Origin: Patulibacter medicamentivorans
GTDB taxonomy: Bacteria; Actinomycetota; Thermoleophilia; Solirubrobacterales; Solirubrobacteraceae
Length of the DNA: 54,273 bases
Reading direction: 5' to 3'
Assembly: GCF_000240225.1 (NCBI RefSeq)
Contig: NZ_AGUD01000227.1
Location: 1-54,273 of the forward strand
A program made the translations under genes and the position numbers. The notes under the pieces were generated by a model. It was not told the origin of the DNA and made no database searches. It worked only from the letters and a program-made list of their open reading frames with translations. This document shows positions 16,452-25,209 of this stretch, piece by piece. Positions within the stretch are counted from its first letter, which is position 1, and every line of letters begins with the position of its first letter.

Positions 16452-16552
16452 CGTCTCGGCATGGCCGGCGCGGCGAGCCGGCGATCGTCCGGGCTCGGCA
16501 CATCGCTCTGCCGTCTCGGCGTCGCGCCCGTCGTGAGACGGCGATCGTCCGG
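16452..16552. repeat. Two tandem units of 60-bp period with internal hairpins
   Basis: CGTCTCGGC occurs at 16452 and 16512, and GAG(C/A)CGGCGATCGTCCGG at 16475-16492 and 16535-16552, so both blocks recur exactly 60 bp apart while the 14 bases between them differ. In unit 2 CCGTCTC (16511-16517) pairs with GAGACGG (16535-16541); unit 1 pairs imperfectly. The repeat lies between pheS and the RNA methyltransferase. Confidence 0.7.
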
Positions 16553-16566
16553 CCGCCGCCGGGCGC

Positions 16567-17334
16567 TCAGCGCTCCCGGGCCAGCTCGTAGAGCGCGACC
16601 GTCGCCGCCATCGCCGCGTTCAGCGACTCGGCGCCGCCGATCGGCAGGTGCGCGACCCGGTCGCAGGCCGCCACCACGTCGTCCGGCAGCCCGTCGCGCT
16701 CGGCCCCGATCAGCAGGCTGACCCCGCCGCCGGAGGCATCGGCCAGGGCCGGCGCGAGCCATGCCGCATCGGCGCGCAGGACCTCGCCGCTGCGCAGCGC
16801 CAGCGCCACCGTCAGCCCAGGCAGCTCCGCCGGCCCGTCGGCGCGGGCCAGCGGCAGGGCGAACAGCGAGCCCATGCTGGCGCGAACCGCCTTCGGCCCG
16901 TGGGGGTCGGCCGTTCCCGGTCCGATCGCGATCGACGACGCGCCGAGGGCGTGGGCGGCGCGGATCGCCGTCCCGACGTTGCCGGGGTCGCGGACGCCGT
17001 GCAGGTGCAGGCAGCGGGGGCCGGCGGCCGCGTCGGCGAACCGCTGCCGGTAGACGCCGAGGACCCGCGTTCCCGAGCCCAGCGACGAGGCCGACGCCAG
17101 CAGCGCCGGAGCCACGATCGTCGCTCCCGCCAGGTCGATCCCGTGCTCGCGCAGCTCCGGCTCGCTGCCGGCGGCCACCAGCAGGTCCTCGGCGACCCAG
17201 CCGGCGGCGGCCGCCGCCGCGACGAGGTCTTCGCCCTCGGCGACGAAGAGGCCGCTGCGGGCCCGCTCGCGGCGCCGATCGAGCAGCGCTCGGACCTGCT
17301 TGATCCGCGGGTTGCTGGGGGAGCTGATGTCCAC
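16567..17334 (-). CDS. SpoU/TrmH-family RNA 2'-O-methyltransferase
   Basis: A 255-residue SPOUT methyltransferase using S-adenosylmethionine, probably acting on 23S rRNA or tRNA ribose. An N-terminal RNA-binding substrate domain (about 1-85, SSPSNPRIKQVRALLDRRRE) precedes the catalytic domain. Motif 1 is HGVRDPGNVGTAIRAAHALG, motif 2 LLIGAERDGLPDDV and motif 3 LPIGGAESLNAAMAATVALY. I chose the GTG at 17334 because the conserved N-terminus begins there. It follows rplT by about 110 bp, the usual place for this gene next to ribosomal-protein and pheST genes. Confidence 0.88.
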   Translation of the reverse strand: MDISSPSNPRIKQVRALLDRRRERARSGLFVAEGEDLVAAAAAAGWVAEDLLVAAGSEPELREHGIDLAGATIVAPALLASASSLGSGTRVLGVYRQRFADAAAGPRCLHLHGVRDPGNVGTAIRAAHALGASSIAIGPGTADPHGPKAVRASMGSLFALPLARADGPAELPGLTVALALRSGEVLRADAAWLAPALADASGGGVSLLIGAERDGLPDDVVAACDRVAHLPIGGAESLNAAMAATVALYELARER

Positions 17335-17382
17335 TGGGCGATTCTCCCCGAGAACGACGAGATCGGTGGTCCAGACGCACGA

Positions 17383-17405
17383 AGGGCGCCCGTTGCGGAC
17401 GCCCT
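17383..17405 (-). terminator. Hairpin downstream of rplT
   Basis: Arms AGGGCGCCCG (17383-17392) and CGGACGCCCT (17396-17405), one G-U position, loop TTG. No T-run follows, so it may be an attenuator or mRNA-stability hairpin between rplT and the methyltransferase rather than a strong terminator. Confidence 0.4.
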
Positions 17406-17447
17406 CGAACTCCTGCTGCGCGGCGGCCGAGCGGCCGCCGACGACGA

Positions 17448-17813
17448 TCAGGCCTTGGCGGCCAGCGCGTCCTTGGCGACGGTCGCGATCGCCGAGAACG
17501 TCTCGGCGTCGGTCACGGCCAGGTCGGCGAGGTTCTTGCGATCGACCTCGACGCCCGCCAGCGACAGCCCGTGGATGAGCTGGCCGTAGGTCAGGTCGTT
17601 GAGGCGCGCGGCGGCGTTGATGCGCGTGATCCACAGCTTGCGGAAGTCGCGCTTGCGGTTGCGCCGGTCGCGGTAGGCGTAGACGCCCGCCTTGAGCTGG
17701 GCCTCCTTCGCCTCCTTGTACGTGTTGTTCGCGCGGCCGACGTACCCCTTCGACCGCTCGAGCGTGGCACGGCGCTTCTTGCGCGCGTGGACGGAGCGCT
17801 TGACGCGAGTCAC
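17448..17813 (-). CDS. rplT: 50S ribosomal protein L20
   Basis: A 121-residue, very basic protein that binds 23S rRNA early in large-subunit assembly. The N-terminus [20 protein letters not shown] and the segments [20 protein letters not shown] and [18 protein letters not shown] are classical L20. The start is GTG at 17813, overlapping the rpmI stop as GTGA, so the two are translationally coupled. Confidence 0.97.
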   Translation of the reverse strand: MTRVKRSVHARKKRRATLERSKGYVGRANNTYKEAKEAQLKAGVYAYRDRRNRKRDFRKLWITRINAAARLNDLTYGQLIHGLSLAGVEVDRKNLADLAVTDAETFSAIATVAKDALAAKA

Positions 17814-18010
17814 TTGCCCTCTCCCAGGAGTCGCTTGGCCCGCGGTGCGTCAGCACTCGACAGGATCGCGTCCTTGCCGAACTTGCGCTTGCGCTTCGGC
17901 GACTTCTTCCCGAGGATGTGGGACGACATCGCGTGACGCGCCTTCACCTTGCCGGTTCCGGTGGTCTTGAAGCGCTTCTTCGCGCCCGAGTGGGTCTTCT
18001 GCTTGGGCAT
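17810..18010 (-). CDS. rpmI: 50S ribosomal protein L35
   Basis: A 66-residue basic protein, start [20 protein letters not shown], with the family pattern [20 protein letters not shown]. The ATG at 18010 is chosen because L35 always begins this way; 16 in-frame upstream codons are not part of the family. The standard order infC-rpmI-rplT is kept. Confidence 0.97.
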   Translation of the reverse strand: MPKQKTHSGAKKRFKTTGTGKVKARHAMSSHILGKKSPKRKRKFGKDAILSSADAPRAKRLLGEGK

Positions 18011-18111
18011 GCGGATCGGGAATTGTGCCAGATCCTCCGGGCGCGTGCGGTGCGCCACGGCGAGCCCGCGAAGCAGTGCCCCGGCGACCCCGTGGCCGCC
18101 GGTGCGGGGAC

Positions 18112-18140
18112 GGTCCGGGCCGCGTCGGGCGGCCCGGTCC
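18112..18140 (-). terminator. Strong hairpin between infC and rpmI
   Basis: Arms GGTCCGGGCCGC (18112-18123) and GCGGCCCGGTCC (18129-18140), one mismatch, loop GTCGG. It lies 9 nt past the infC stop. There is no U-tract. It could reduce read-through or form part of a leader controlling rpmI-rplT, which in many bacteria is controlled by L20; that link is inference. Confidence 0.5.
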
Positions 18141-18148
18141 GGTACGGC

Positions 18149-18997
18149 TCAGCTGGCGTCGGCGGGCGCCGACGCGGGCTCCTCGACCTGCTCGACCTCG
18201 GCGTCCTCCGCCGTGGTCTCCTCGACCTCGTCGGCCGGAGCGTCGTCGGCCTGCTCGACCTCGTCGGCCGGAGCGTCCTCGGACTCCTCGACCTCGTCGG
18301 CCGCGGGCTCCTCGACGACGGCCTCCGGAGCCTCCGGGGCCGCGCCGTCGGCGGCCGGCGCCTCGGCGGTGCCGTCGACGGTGACCCCGTCGCCGTCGTC
18401 GGCCTCGCCGTCGTCACGGTCGCCCAACGGCACCCAGGTGCCGTTGATGACCGCCTTCGACGGGCTCAGCATCATCGTCATGTTGCGGCCCTCGAGGTTC
18501 GGCCGCTGGTCGATCTGGGCGAGATCGCCGAGATCCTCCACCAGCCGCTCGAGCACCATCCGGCCGCGCTCGGGGTGCGTGACCTCGCGCCCGCGGAACA
18601 TGATCGTGACCTTGACCTTGTCCTTGCCCTTGAGGAACCGGATCACGTGCCCCTTCTTGGTGGCGTAGTCGTGATCGGCGATCTTCGGGCGGAACTTGAT
18701 CTCGCGCGTGACGACCTGGGTCTGGTGCTTCTTGGCCGTCTTCTTCTTCTGCGCCTGCTCGTACTTGTACTTCGAGTAGTCGAGCACGCGACAGACGGGC
18801 GGGCGGGCAGCGGCCGCGACCTCGACGAGATCCAGGTCGCGCGACTGCGCGTACCGAAGGGCCTCGTCGGTGCGCATGACACCGATCTGATTGCCGTTCT
18901 CGTCGATGACCCGGACCTCGGGGACCCGGATGCGGTCGTTGACCCGAGTCGTGTCACGCTCGGGCGGGCGCCGGTCGAACCTACGGGGGACCGGCAC
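18149..18997 (-). CDS. infC: Translation initiation factor IF-3 with long acidic tail
   Basis: Binds the 30S subunit and checks start-codon pairing. Residues about 15-195 are the normal two-domain factor (RVNDRIRVPEVRVIDENGNQ; YKYEQAQKKKTAKKHQ linker; EIKFRPKIADHDY; MILSPSKA-like end). The last ~85 residues are an extra acidic, Ala/Pro/Glu/Asp-rich tail with repeats such as DAPADEVEQADDAPADEVEE. The start used is GTG at 18997; many infC genes use rare starts, and no Shine-Dalgarno is visible. It is first in the infC-rpmI-rplT transcript. Confidence 0.94.
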   Translation of the reverse strand: MPVPRRFDRRPPERDTTRVNDRIRVPEVRVIDENGNQIGVMRTDEALRYAQSRDLDLVEVAAAARPPVCRVLDYSKYKYEQAQKKKTAKKHQTQVVTREIKFRPKIADHDYATKKGHVIRFLKGKDKVKVTIMFRGREVTHPERGRMVLERLVEDLGDLAQIDQRPNLEGRNMTMMLSPSKAVINGTWVPLGDRDDGEADDGDGVTVDGTAEAPAADGAAPEAPEAVVEEPAADEVEESEDAPADEVEQADDAPADEVEETTAEDAEVEQVEEPASAPADAS

Positions 18998-19063
18998 TAG
19001 AGGGAGCTGTTCGCGCGGCGCACGGAATGCGCGGGCGAGGTATCGCTAGCAAACAAGGGACAG

Positions 19064-19092
19064 ATGATAGCGCAGTCCCGCCAGGGCGCCAG
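19064..19092 (-). promoter_or_regulatory. Probable infC promoter
   Basis: Minus-strand TATCAT (19069-19064) is a good -10. CTGGCG, 17 nt upstream (19092-19087), is a poor -35. It predicts a leader of roughly 60 nt before the GTG at 18997, in contrast to the many leaderless genes nearby. Confidence 0.4.
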
Positions 19093-19131
19093 GCCGATCC
19101 GTCGATCCGGAGACGACCTAGGCTGTCGTGC

Positions 19132-19611
19132 GTGCGCCTGCTCTTCGTCTGCCTCGGGAACATCTGCCGGTCGCCGACCGCCGAGGGCGTGATGGCCGCG
19201 CTCGTCGACGAGGCCGGCGCCGGCGATCTGGTGCAGGTCGACTCGGCGGGCACGGGCGGCTGGCACGCCGGCAATCCGCCGGACCAGCGGGCGACCGCGG
19301 CCGCCGCCCGCCGCGGGATCCGGCTGGCCGGCGCCGCCCGCCAGGTCCGCCCCGAGGACTTCTCCGGCGCCGACCTGCTGCTGGCGATGGACGCCGACAA
19401 CGAGGCCGAGCTGCTCCGTCGGGCGCCCGACGCGGCGGCCGCCGCCAAGATCAGGCGGCTGCGCGAGTACGACCCCGCGGCCGTGGCCGCCGGCGACCTC
19501 GACGTCCCCGATCCCTACTACGGCGGCCCCGACGGCTTCGACCTGGTCCTCGACCACGTCCAGGCGGCCTGTCGCGGTCTGCTCGCCGAGGTTCTGGCGC
19601 GGCCGCGCTGA
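19132..19611 (+). CDS. Low-molecular-weight protein-tyrosine-phosphatase
   Basis: A 159-residue cytoplasmic phosphatase. The P-loop CLGNICRS sits at residues 7-14 (Cys7 nucleophile, Arg13), SADLLLAMD-type segment DLLLAMDADN is in place, and the general-acid Asp lies in DVPDPYYGGPDGFDLVLD. ArsC-like arsenate reductases share the fold, but the DPY acid loop favours tyrosine phosphatase. The GTG start at 19132 has TAGGCT at 19119-19124, 7 nt upstream, suggesting leaderless expression. It is divergent from infC and convergent with the 19628-20500 gene. Confidence 0.9.
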   Translation: MRLLFVCLGNICRSPTAEGVMAALVDEAGAGDLVQVDSAGTGGWHAGNPPDQRATAAAARRGIRLAGAARQVRPEDFSGADLLLAMDADNEAELLRRAPDAAAAAKIRRLREYDPAAVAAGDLDVPDPYYGGPDGFDLVLDHVQAACRGLLAEVLARPR

Positions 19612-19627
19612 GCGCCGACCAGGGGGC

Positions 19628-20500
19628 TCAGGCCGCGCCGCGGGCCATGACGTCGCGGCCCTCGACGCCGCCGCCGCTGCGCCAGCCGTCCAGCACGTCC
19701 TGGATGCCGCTGATCGCGGCCAGCAGGGCCGCCGCCGAGCCGTTGCCGGCCCCGCGGGCGATCTCCTCGACCGCCGCGCCGTCGAGGCTGCCGCGACCGA
19801 GCTCCGCGCTCAGCAACCGGGCCCCGGCCGCGAGCGCCGCGGCCGCGCCCTGCAGGCGTCCGTGGTTGACCTCGCGGGCCGCGAAGGCGACCAGCTCCTC
19901 GCCCTGCAGCAGCGGCAGGGTCCCGGCGAGCGCCGACGCCACGACCTCGCCCGGTCGCGCCCGGTCGCCGACGGACTGCTTCGCGCGCTGCTGGGGGAGC
20001 GCGTCGACCTCGTCACCGGCGGTGCCGGCGGCGAGGCCCTGCGCCGAGGCGTGACCGACGCAGGCCATCCACAGGTCCTCGCCCGTCAGCTCGACGAGGT
20101 AGGGATCCCGCCAGACCAGGCGGTGCGCGCGGATCGCGCGGTTGACGATCGCCAGCGCGGCGTCGACCCAGCGGCCGAGGTCGTCGGCGTCGCGCTTCCA
20201 CTGCTCGAGCGCCGCCGCCGCGCCGCGGCGGTCGAGCGGCGTCGCGGCCCGGATGATCGTGGCGATCGTGTGCTCGGGGCCGCCGCTCTCGGCCCGGCGG
20301 CCACCGGCGGCCGCCGCGAGCCGCTTGCCGCTGCCGGCCTCGACGCGCCGCAGATCGAGGACGTCGCCGCTGGCGCGAGCGCTCAGCTCCCCCGTCACCC
20401 GGTCGTCGTGGGTGCTGCCGTCGGGGGCGATCACGAACCGCCCGTCGGGCAGGTCGAGCGCCCGATCGATGCCGATCCGGACGTAGGCCAGTCGTGTCAC
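19628..20500 (-). CDS. Conserved-looking protein of unknown function at the end of the mce operon
   Basis: A 290-residue soluble, Ala-rich, mostly helical protein. The start (MTRLAYVRIGIDRALDLPDG) looks like a small beta-rich cap. The rest contains helices with VWRDPYLVELTGEDLWMACV and a C-terminal Gly/Ala-rich block. No catalytic motif or membrane helix was seen. The GTG at 20500 has a strong GGGGGAGGAG site about 9 nt upstream. It lies 19 nt downstream of a membrane-protein gene in the same direction and is probably the last gene of the lipid-transport operon. Confidence 0.6.
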   Translation of the reverse strand: MTRLAYVRIGIDRALDLPDGRFVIAPDGSTHDDRVTGELSARASGDVLDLRRVEAGSGKRLAAAAGGRRAESGGPEHTIATIIRAATPLDRRGAAAALEQWKRDADDLGRWVDAALAIVNRAIRAHRLVWRDPYLVELTGEDLWMACVGHASAQGLAAGTAGDEVDALPQQRAKQSVGDRARPGEVVASALAGTLPLLQGEELVAFAAREVNHGRLQGAAAALAAGARLLSAELGRGSLDGAAVEEIARGAGNGSAAALLAAISGIQDVLDGWRSGGGVEGRDVMARGAA

Positions 20501-20519
20501 GTCACTGCTCCTCCCCCGC

Positions 20520-21311
20520 TCATCGTGCAGCCGCTCCGGACTCCAGCGGGACGTCCCACGGTACCGCCCGGCCGCTCGTCCAGGCCAGCGGCACCCCGCC
20601 CGGCCACCAGCCGTAGGCGAGCAGCGCGACGCTGGCGAGCCAGCCCATGAAGAGCGTGTCGCCCAGCGGCAGCAGGACGCCGGCGACGCCGGCGGCGATC
20701 CCCCAGTAGCCGAGCACGCGCGTCAGCAGGCCGACGGACATCGCCCGCAGCGACAGCAGCGCCAGCCAGACCCCGAACAGCAGGTGCGCCGCGATCTCGG
20801 CCACGCCGACCGCGCGCAGCAGGCCGTCGTCGTCCATCAGCCGCTTGGCGCGGTCGGGCGACGGCGCGCCCGCGGCGTAGACGTCGGCGACGTCGCGCAT
20901 CGCGAGGAAGCCGACGACGAGCACGGCGACCAGCGCCAGTGGTCCGGCGATCCCGAGCGCGCGCAGCGCCGCGCCATCGCGACCGCCGCGGTCGATCACC
21001 GCCCGGGCCAGGAACAGCGCCAGCGCGATGGTCGCGACCAGCCCCAGCACGCGCAGCCCGAGGCCGAGCGCCTGGGCCCCGACGTCGGCGTGGAAGTCGG
21101 TCAGCCGGCGGGCGCGGTCCTCGCTGCTCGTCCCGCTCGCACCGCTCGCCGAGCCGCGAGCGGACACCAGCAGCGCGGCCACCGTCGCCAGCACGCCGAC
21201 GATGCCGAGGATTCCGGCGATCCGGCCGTGGCGGCGCTCGCGGCCGAGGTCGACCGGCGGTTCCTCGGCGCGCGCGGTTCCTCGGCGCGCGCGGGCGGCA
21301 CGACCGCTCAT
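20520..21311 (-). CDS. Multi-pass membrane protein, DUF4386-like, after the RND gene
   Basis: A 263-residue protein. After a basic N-terminus come about six hydrophobic segments: IAGILGIVGVLATVAALLVS (about 31-50), LRVLGLVATIALALFLARAV, LGIAGPLALVAVLVVGFLA, AEIAAHLLFGVWLALLSLRA, LTRVLGYWGIAAGVAGVLLP and GWLASVALLAYGWWPGGVPL. The layout and the extracytoplasmic loop between segments 1 and 2 recall DUF4386-type proteins, function unknown. Its ATG overlaps the stop of the RND gene (ATGA), so it belongs to the mce operon and may be a transporter accessory. Confidence 0.65.
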   Translation of the reverse strand: MSGRAARARRGTARAEEPPVDLGRERRHGRIAGILGIVGVLATVAALLVSARGSASGASGTSSEDRARRLTDFHADVGAQALGLGLRVLGLVATIALALFLARAVIDRGGRDGAALRALGIAGPLALVAVLVVGFLAMRDVADVYAAGAPSPDRAKRLMDDDGLLRAVGVAEIAAHLLFGVWLALLSLRAMSVGLLTRVLGYWGIAAGVAGVLLPLGDTLFMGWLASVALLAYGWWPGGVPLAWTSGRAVPWDVPLESGAAAR

Positions 21312-23857
21312 CGACGGCCTCCCGCGGTCGCCGTCAGCGGATCGCCCTCGGCGGCCGGCGACCGGGGCGCGCGGCCCCCCTCGCCCTCGCGCGGGGATCC
21401 GTCACGGGCCGGCCGATCGCCGCCATCCGGCCGCCGCCGTCCGGACCCGCGCGGCGCCGGGCCGGGCGCGACGGTCCGGCGCTCGATCGCCGCGGCCAGC
21501 CGCGGCACCGCCCAGACGGCGACCACGGCGCACACGATCACCTCGACGGCGACCAGCAGCCCGAGCTGCTGCAGCATCCCCAGGCGGCTGGCCGCCAGCA
21601 CCAGGAAGCCCGCCGCGACCGTCGCGGCCGAGAGCGCGACCGCCCGCCCGATCGTGCGGGTGGCGTTGCGGGCCGCGGCGGCCGGGTCGAGGCCGCGGGC
21701 GCGGAACGCCTCGTAGCGCGCCTCCATCAGCAGCCCGAACTCGACGCCGATCGCCAGGCCCGTCGGCTCCAGCGCGGCGGCCATCGGCGAGAGCCGCAGG
21801 TCCAGCAGCGCCACCAGCAGACCGGCGACGCCGACGCCGGCCAGCGCCGGGACCAGCGGGACCAGCGCCCGCGACCACGACCGCCGGACGACGAACAGCA
21901 GGCCGCCGACGAGCAGCACGCAGGCCAGCAGCAGCCAGTGGCGGGTCGACTCCAGCTGCCGCAGGCTGTAGGCCGCGGTCGCGACCAGGCCGGCCGGGTC
22001 GGCGCGAACCCCGGCGGGCGGATCGGCCAGCCGGTCGCTGATCCGCTCGGCGAGCGCGGCCTGCTCGCGGCCGTCGACGAACGGGATCCCGAAGCTCAGC
22101 TCGGCCTGACGGCCGTCGAGCACCGGGGCGACCAGGTACGGCGGCACGAGCTTCAGGAGGCCGTCGACCTGCTTGCGGGTCGGAGTGCCGTCGCCGCCGA
22201 GGATCTCGCCCAGGTTCGGGCCCGGGACGATCCGACGGTCGATCCGCGTCGCCTGGCTGCCGAGGCTCCGCAGCCAGGTGATCGTCGCCGGCGAGGTCAC
22301 GTCGCCCCGCAACGCGATCCGCAGCTCGCCGACGCTGCCGACCTGCCGCTGGACCGCCTGGGCGTCCCGCAGCTCGGGCAGGTCGCCCGGAGCCAGGCGG
22401 GCCACGTCGGATTCGACCTTCGACATCGTCGAGAGCACCAGGCCGGCGGCCACCAGCACGACCAGCGCGCCGATCGCCAGCGGCCGCAGCGGGCGCGGCA
22501 GCGACGGCAGCCGCAGGCGCCCGAGGCGCCCGCCGGCGGGGCGTGCGGCCGGCTCCGTCCGCTCGCGGTCGCCGCCGCGCGCATCGAGGCTGACCAACAC
22601 CCGCGGGCCGATCGCGAGCACCACCGCCAGCGCCGCGACGGCGCCGATCGCGAGCGTCGATCCCAGCCGCTCCAGCAGCGGCACGCGGCTGAGGTGCAGG
22701 ACCAGGCCGCCGGCGACGACCGCTCCGGCCGAGAGCCCGAGCACCCCGGTCAGCGACCGGCGGGCGCCGATCGCGGCCTGGCGCGGCGCGCGGCCGGCGC
22801 GGCGCAGCTCGCGATGGCGCGCGTGCAGCTGGACGGCGTAGTCGACGGCGAGGCCGAGGATCACCGGCAGCCCCGCCACCGTCGCGGCGGTCAGGCCGAG
22901 CCCGATCCCGCTCGCCAGCAGCACGCTGAGCGTCGCCGCGGCCGCGGCGAGCCCGAGCAGCGCCAGCACCGTCGCCCGGCGCCGCAGGCCGACGAGCAGC
23001 ACGATCGCCATCACCAGCAGCGCCAGCGGGGCCAGGCGCAGCAGCTCGGTCGGGACCTCGTGGGCGACCGCGGCGGCGACCAGCGGCGCGCCGCCGACCG
23101 TCAGCTTCGCGCCGGGCAGCTTGGCCGCGCCGGCGAGCGCGCGCACGCGACGGCCGAGCGCCAGCACCTCGCCGTCGCCGAGGCCCGCCTTCGGGCGGAC
23201 CACGATCAGGGCGTGCTCGCCGTCCGGGAACAGCCAGCGGAAGCGCGCCTTGGGCACGACGCCGGCGCCGAAGACGACCGCGTTGACGTAGCTGCGGTTG
23301 GACAGCGACGGCATCCCGATCGCCCCGAACCGGACCAGCATCTGCTCGAACTGCTCGCGCGCCGGGCCGAGCGCGGCCAGGCGGGCCTGCTCGCCGGCGC
23401 GGGTGGCGGCGGTCGCGCTGGCGCCGTTGCGACGTGCGGCGCGCTCCGCGCGCGAGGCGGCCCGCGCGGCGCGGGTCGCGACCGGGCCGAGCTGGCGGCT
23501 GATCAGCCGCTCGGCCTGCACGATCGTCTGGTTGATGAAGGTCCCCGGCCCGAAGACCGCCTTGACGCCGTCGAGCTTGGCGAGCCGCCCCTCGAGCCCG
23601 ACCAGGGCGACCAGCCCCGACGGCGACAGCGTCGTCCCGAGCTCGCCGGTCACCGAGACGACGATCGGCTCGCCGCCGAACGCGCGCTCCTGGCGCTCGG
23701 TCGCGGCGCCCTCGCGGCTGCCCGATCCGGCCAGCAGCTGGGAGACCGGCGTCGGGCTCAGGCGCAGGACGCCGATCGCCGCGACGACGGCCACCAGAAC
23801 GACGCCGACGAGCCCGAGGGCTCGCCGGTTGTCGCTCACCCAGGAGGGCAGCGGCAT
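21308..23857 (-). CDS. MMPL/RND-family lipid exporter-like protein
   Basis: An 849-residue RND transporter with two repeats: one TM helix, a large extracytoplasmic domain and a five-helix bundle, twice. TM1 is near 12-30. The first bundle spans about 270-410 and contains the proton-relay-like segment GLPVILGLAVDYAVQLHARH; the second spans about 640-810 with EPTGLAIGVEFGLLMEARYE. It resembles MmpL and hopanoid-type RND proteins that move lipids. The start overlaps the stop of the sixth mce gene by 1 nt (TGATG), placing it in the mce operon. Such a link suggests a route out of or within the envelope for the same lipid; this is inference. Confidence 0.85.
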   Translation of the reverse strand: MPLPSWVSDNRRALGLVGVVLVAVVAAIGVLRLSPTPVSQLLAGSGSREGAATERQERAFGGEPIVVSVTGELGTTLSPSGLVALVGLEGRLAKLDGVKAVFGPGTFINQTIVQAERLISRQLGPVATRAARAASRAERAARRNGASATAATRAGEQARLAALGPAREQFEQMLVRFGAIGMPSLSNRSYVNAVVFGAGVVPKARFRWLFPDGEHALIVVRPKAGLGDGEVLALGRRVRALAGAAKLPGAKLTVGGAPLVAAAVAHEVPTELLRLAPLALLVMAIVLLVGLRRRATVLALLGLAAAAATLSVLLASGIGLGLTAATVAGLPVILGLAVDYAVQLHARHRELRRAGRAPRQAAIGARRSLTGVLGLSAGAVVAGGLVLHLSRVPLLERLGSTLAIGAVAALAVVLAIGPRVLVSLDARGGDRERTEPAARPAGGRLGRLRLPSLPRPLRPLAIGALVVLVAAGLVLSTMSKVESDVARLAPGDLPELRDAQAVQRQVGSVGELRIALRGDVTSPATITWLRSLGSQATRIDRRIVPGPNLGEILGGDGTPTRKQVDGLLKLVPPYLVAPVLDGRQAELSFGIPFVDGREQAALAERISDRLADPPAGVRADPAGLVATAAYSLRQLESTRHWLLLACVLLVGGLLFVVRRSWSRALVPLVPALAGVGVAGLLVALLDLRLSPMAAALEPTGLAIGVEFGLLMEARYEAFRARGLDPAAAARNATRTIGRAVALSAATVAAGFLVLAASRLGMLQQLGLLVAVEVIVCAVVAVWAVPRLAAAIERRTVAPGPAPRGSGRRRPDGGDRPARDGSPREGEGGRAPRSPAAEGDPLTATAGGRR

Positions 23858-25209
23858 CAGCGTCCGCTGGTGCCGAGCGCCGACGGCGAGGCCGCGATCC
23901 GCGGCGGATCGCCCTTCGGCGTCTGCGGGTTGCCGCGGGTCCCGGGATCCGGGTAGGCGTTGAGCCGCATCTTGTCCGTCCCCAGCAGGCCGCCGGCGCT
24001 GAGGAGCACCTGCAGCGTGTCGGTGACCTCCTTGCGCATGCCGGTGATCGTGTGCTCGTCGACCGTCAGGTGGACGCGCGCCAGGTTGCCGGTCGCGTCG
24101 CGGGTGTCGACGGCCGAGCCGAGGTTGGCGAACGCGGTCGCCATGTCGGTCGCCCGCGGCGCCAGGTAGGCGAGCGCCGGGTTGAGGTTGCGCAGGACCG
24201 CGTCGAGCGCCGGGACGATCGGCGTCGTCTCGCCGCCGAAGGTCTTCAGCGACCGCAGCATCGGCTCCGCCTGGCGCGAGAACCCGGGCAGGACCTCGAA
24301 CAGGCGACGGCCGGCCTTCGCCGCGTCCGCCAGCCGCTCGGTCACCGGCGGCAGGTTCTCGGCCGCGACCCGCAGGTCGGCGACGACCGGCGTGCTGCTG
24401 CGCGAGACCTTGCCCAGGTGGGTCGTGGTCGACTGGACCTGCTTCAGCGTGGCCGGCAGCGTCGCGAGCACGTCGGACAGCTGCTGGTCGCGGCTGGCGG
24501 CGGCATCGGCGGTGTTCTTGGCCTGGATCGCGAGCTGGCGGACGTCGGCCGTGCGGTCGCCGAACGCCTGCATCACGGTGCCGGTGTCGTCGACCACGCG
24601 CGCCAGCTGCTGGCGCTGGGCGTCGAGCAGCTGCGTCAGGTCGCCGGCCTTGCGGACGGTCGGCGCCGCGGCGCCGAAGAACGCGTTCAGCGAGTCGCCG
24701 CGGCCCTTCAGCCCGGGCCCGAGGGCGTCGAGGTTGCGCTGGACCGCCGCTCGCGTCGGGGCGTCGAGGCCCGACAGGATCTGGTCGAGCTGGACGGCCT
24801 CGCCGGCCTGCTCGACCGGCAGCGCGGCGCCCTTCTTCAGCGGCCCCGCCTGCGGGGTCCCCGGGTCGAGGTCGATGTAGTTCTCGCCGACCAGCGTCTT
24901 GGTCCGGACCTTGACGGTCGCGTCGCGGTAGACGGGACCCTGGTCCTTGTCGACGGCGATGTCGACGACGCCGACGTCACCGCGGTTGGTGATGTCGGTG
25001 ACCTTGCCGACCTTGACGCCCGCGCGCCGGACGTCGGCGTTCGGCACCAGCTGGAAGGCGGTCGGCACGAGGACCTTGGCCTCGTACTTGGCCTCGGCGC
25101 CGGGCAGCGTGCCGCCGGCCTTGCCGAACAGCCAGGCGAAGATGCCCACGCAGATCGCCGTGAAGGTGACGATCGCGAGGACCTTGAATGCGCGGTGCTC
25201 GATCCTCAC
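23857..25209 (-). CDS. mceF: MCE-family lipid-transport protein, sixth of six
   Basis: A 450-residue protein: one N-terminal membrane helix (FKVLAIVTFTAICVGIFAWL, about 7-26), an MCE domain (about 35-120, with FQLVPNADVRRAGVKVGKVT and KTLVGENYIDLDPG), then a long helical region (about 150-400) that in known systems forms the lipid tunnel. The letter is by position only. The GTG at 25209 overlaps the previous stop as GTGA. The C-terminus is a short Pro/Gly-rich tail. Confidence 0.9.
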   Translation of the reverse strand: MRIEHRAFKVLAIVTFTAICVGIFAWLFGKAGGTLPGAEAKYEAKVLVPTAFQLVPNADVRRAGVKVGKVTDITNRGDVGVVDIAVDKDQGPVYRDATVKVRTKTLVGENYIDLDPGTPQAGPLKKGAALPVEQAGEAVQLDQILSGLDAPTRAAVQRNLDALGPGLKGRGDSLNAFFGAAAPTVRKAGDLTQLLDAQRQQLARVVDDTGTVMQAFGDRTADVRQLAIQAKNTADAAASRDQQLSDVLATLPATLKQVQSTTTHLGKVSRSSTPVVADLRVAAENLPPVTERLADAAKAGRRLFEVLPGFSRQAEPMLRSLKTFGGETTPIVPALDAVLRNLNPALAYLAPRATDMATAFANLGSAVDTRDATGNLARVHLTVDEHTITGMRKEVTDTLQVLLSAGGLLGTDKMRLNAYPDPGTRGNPQTPKGDPPRIAASPSALGTSGR

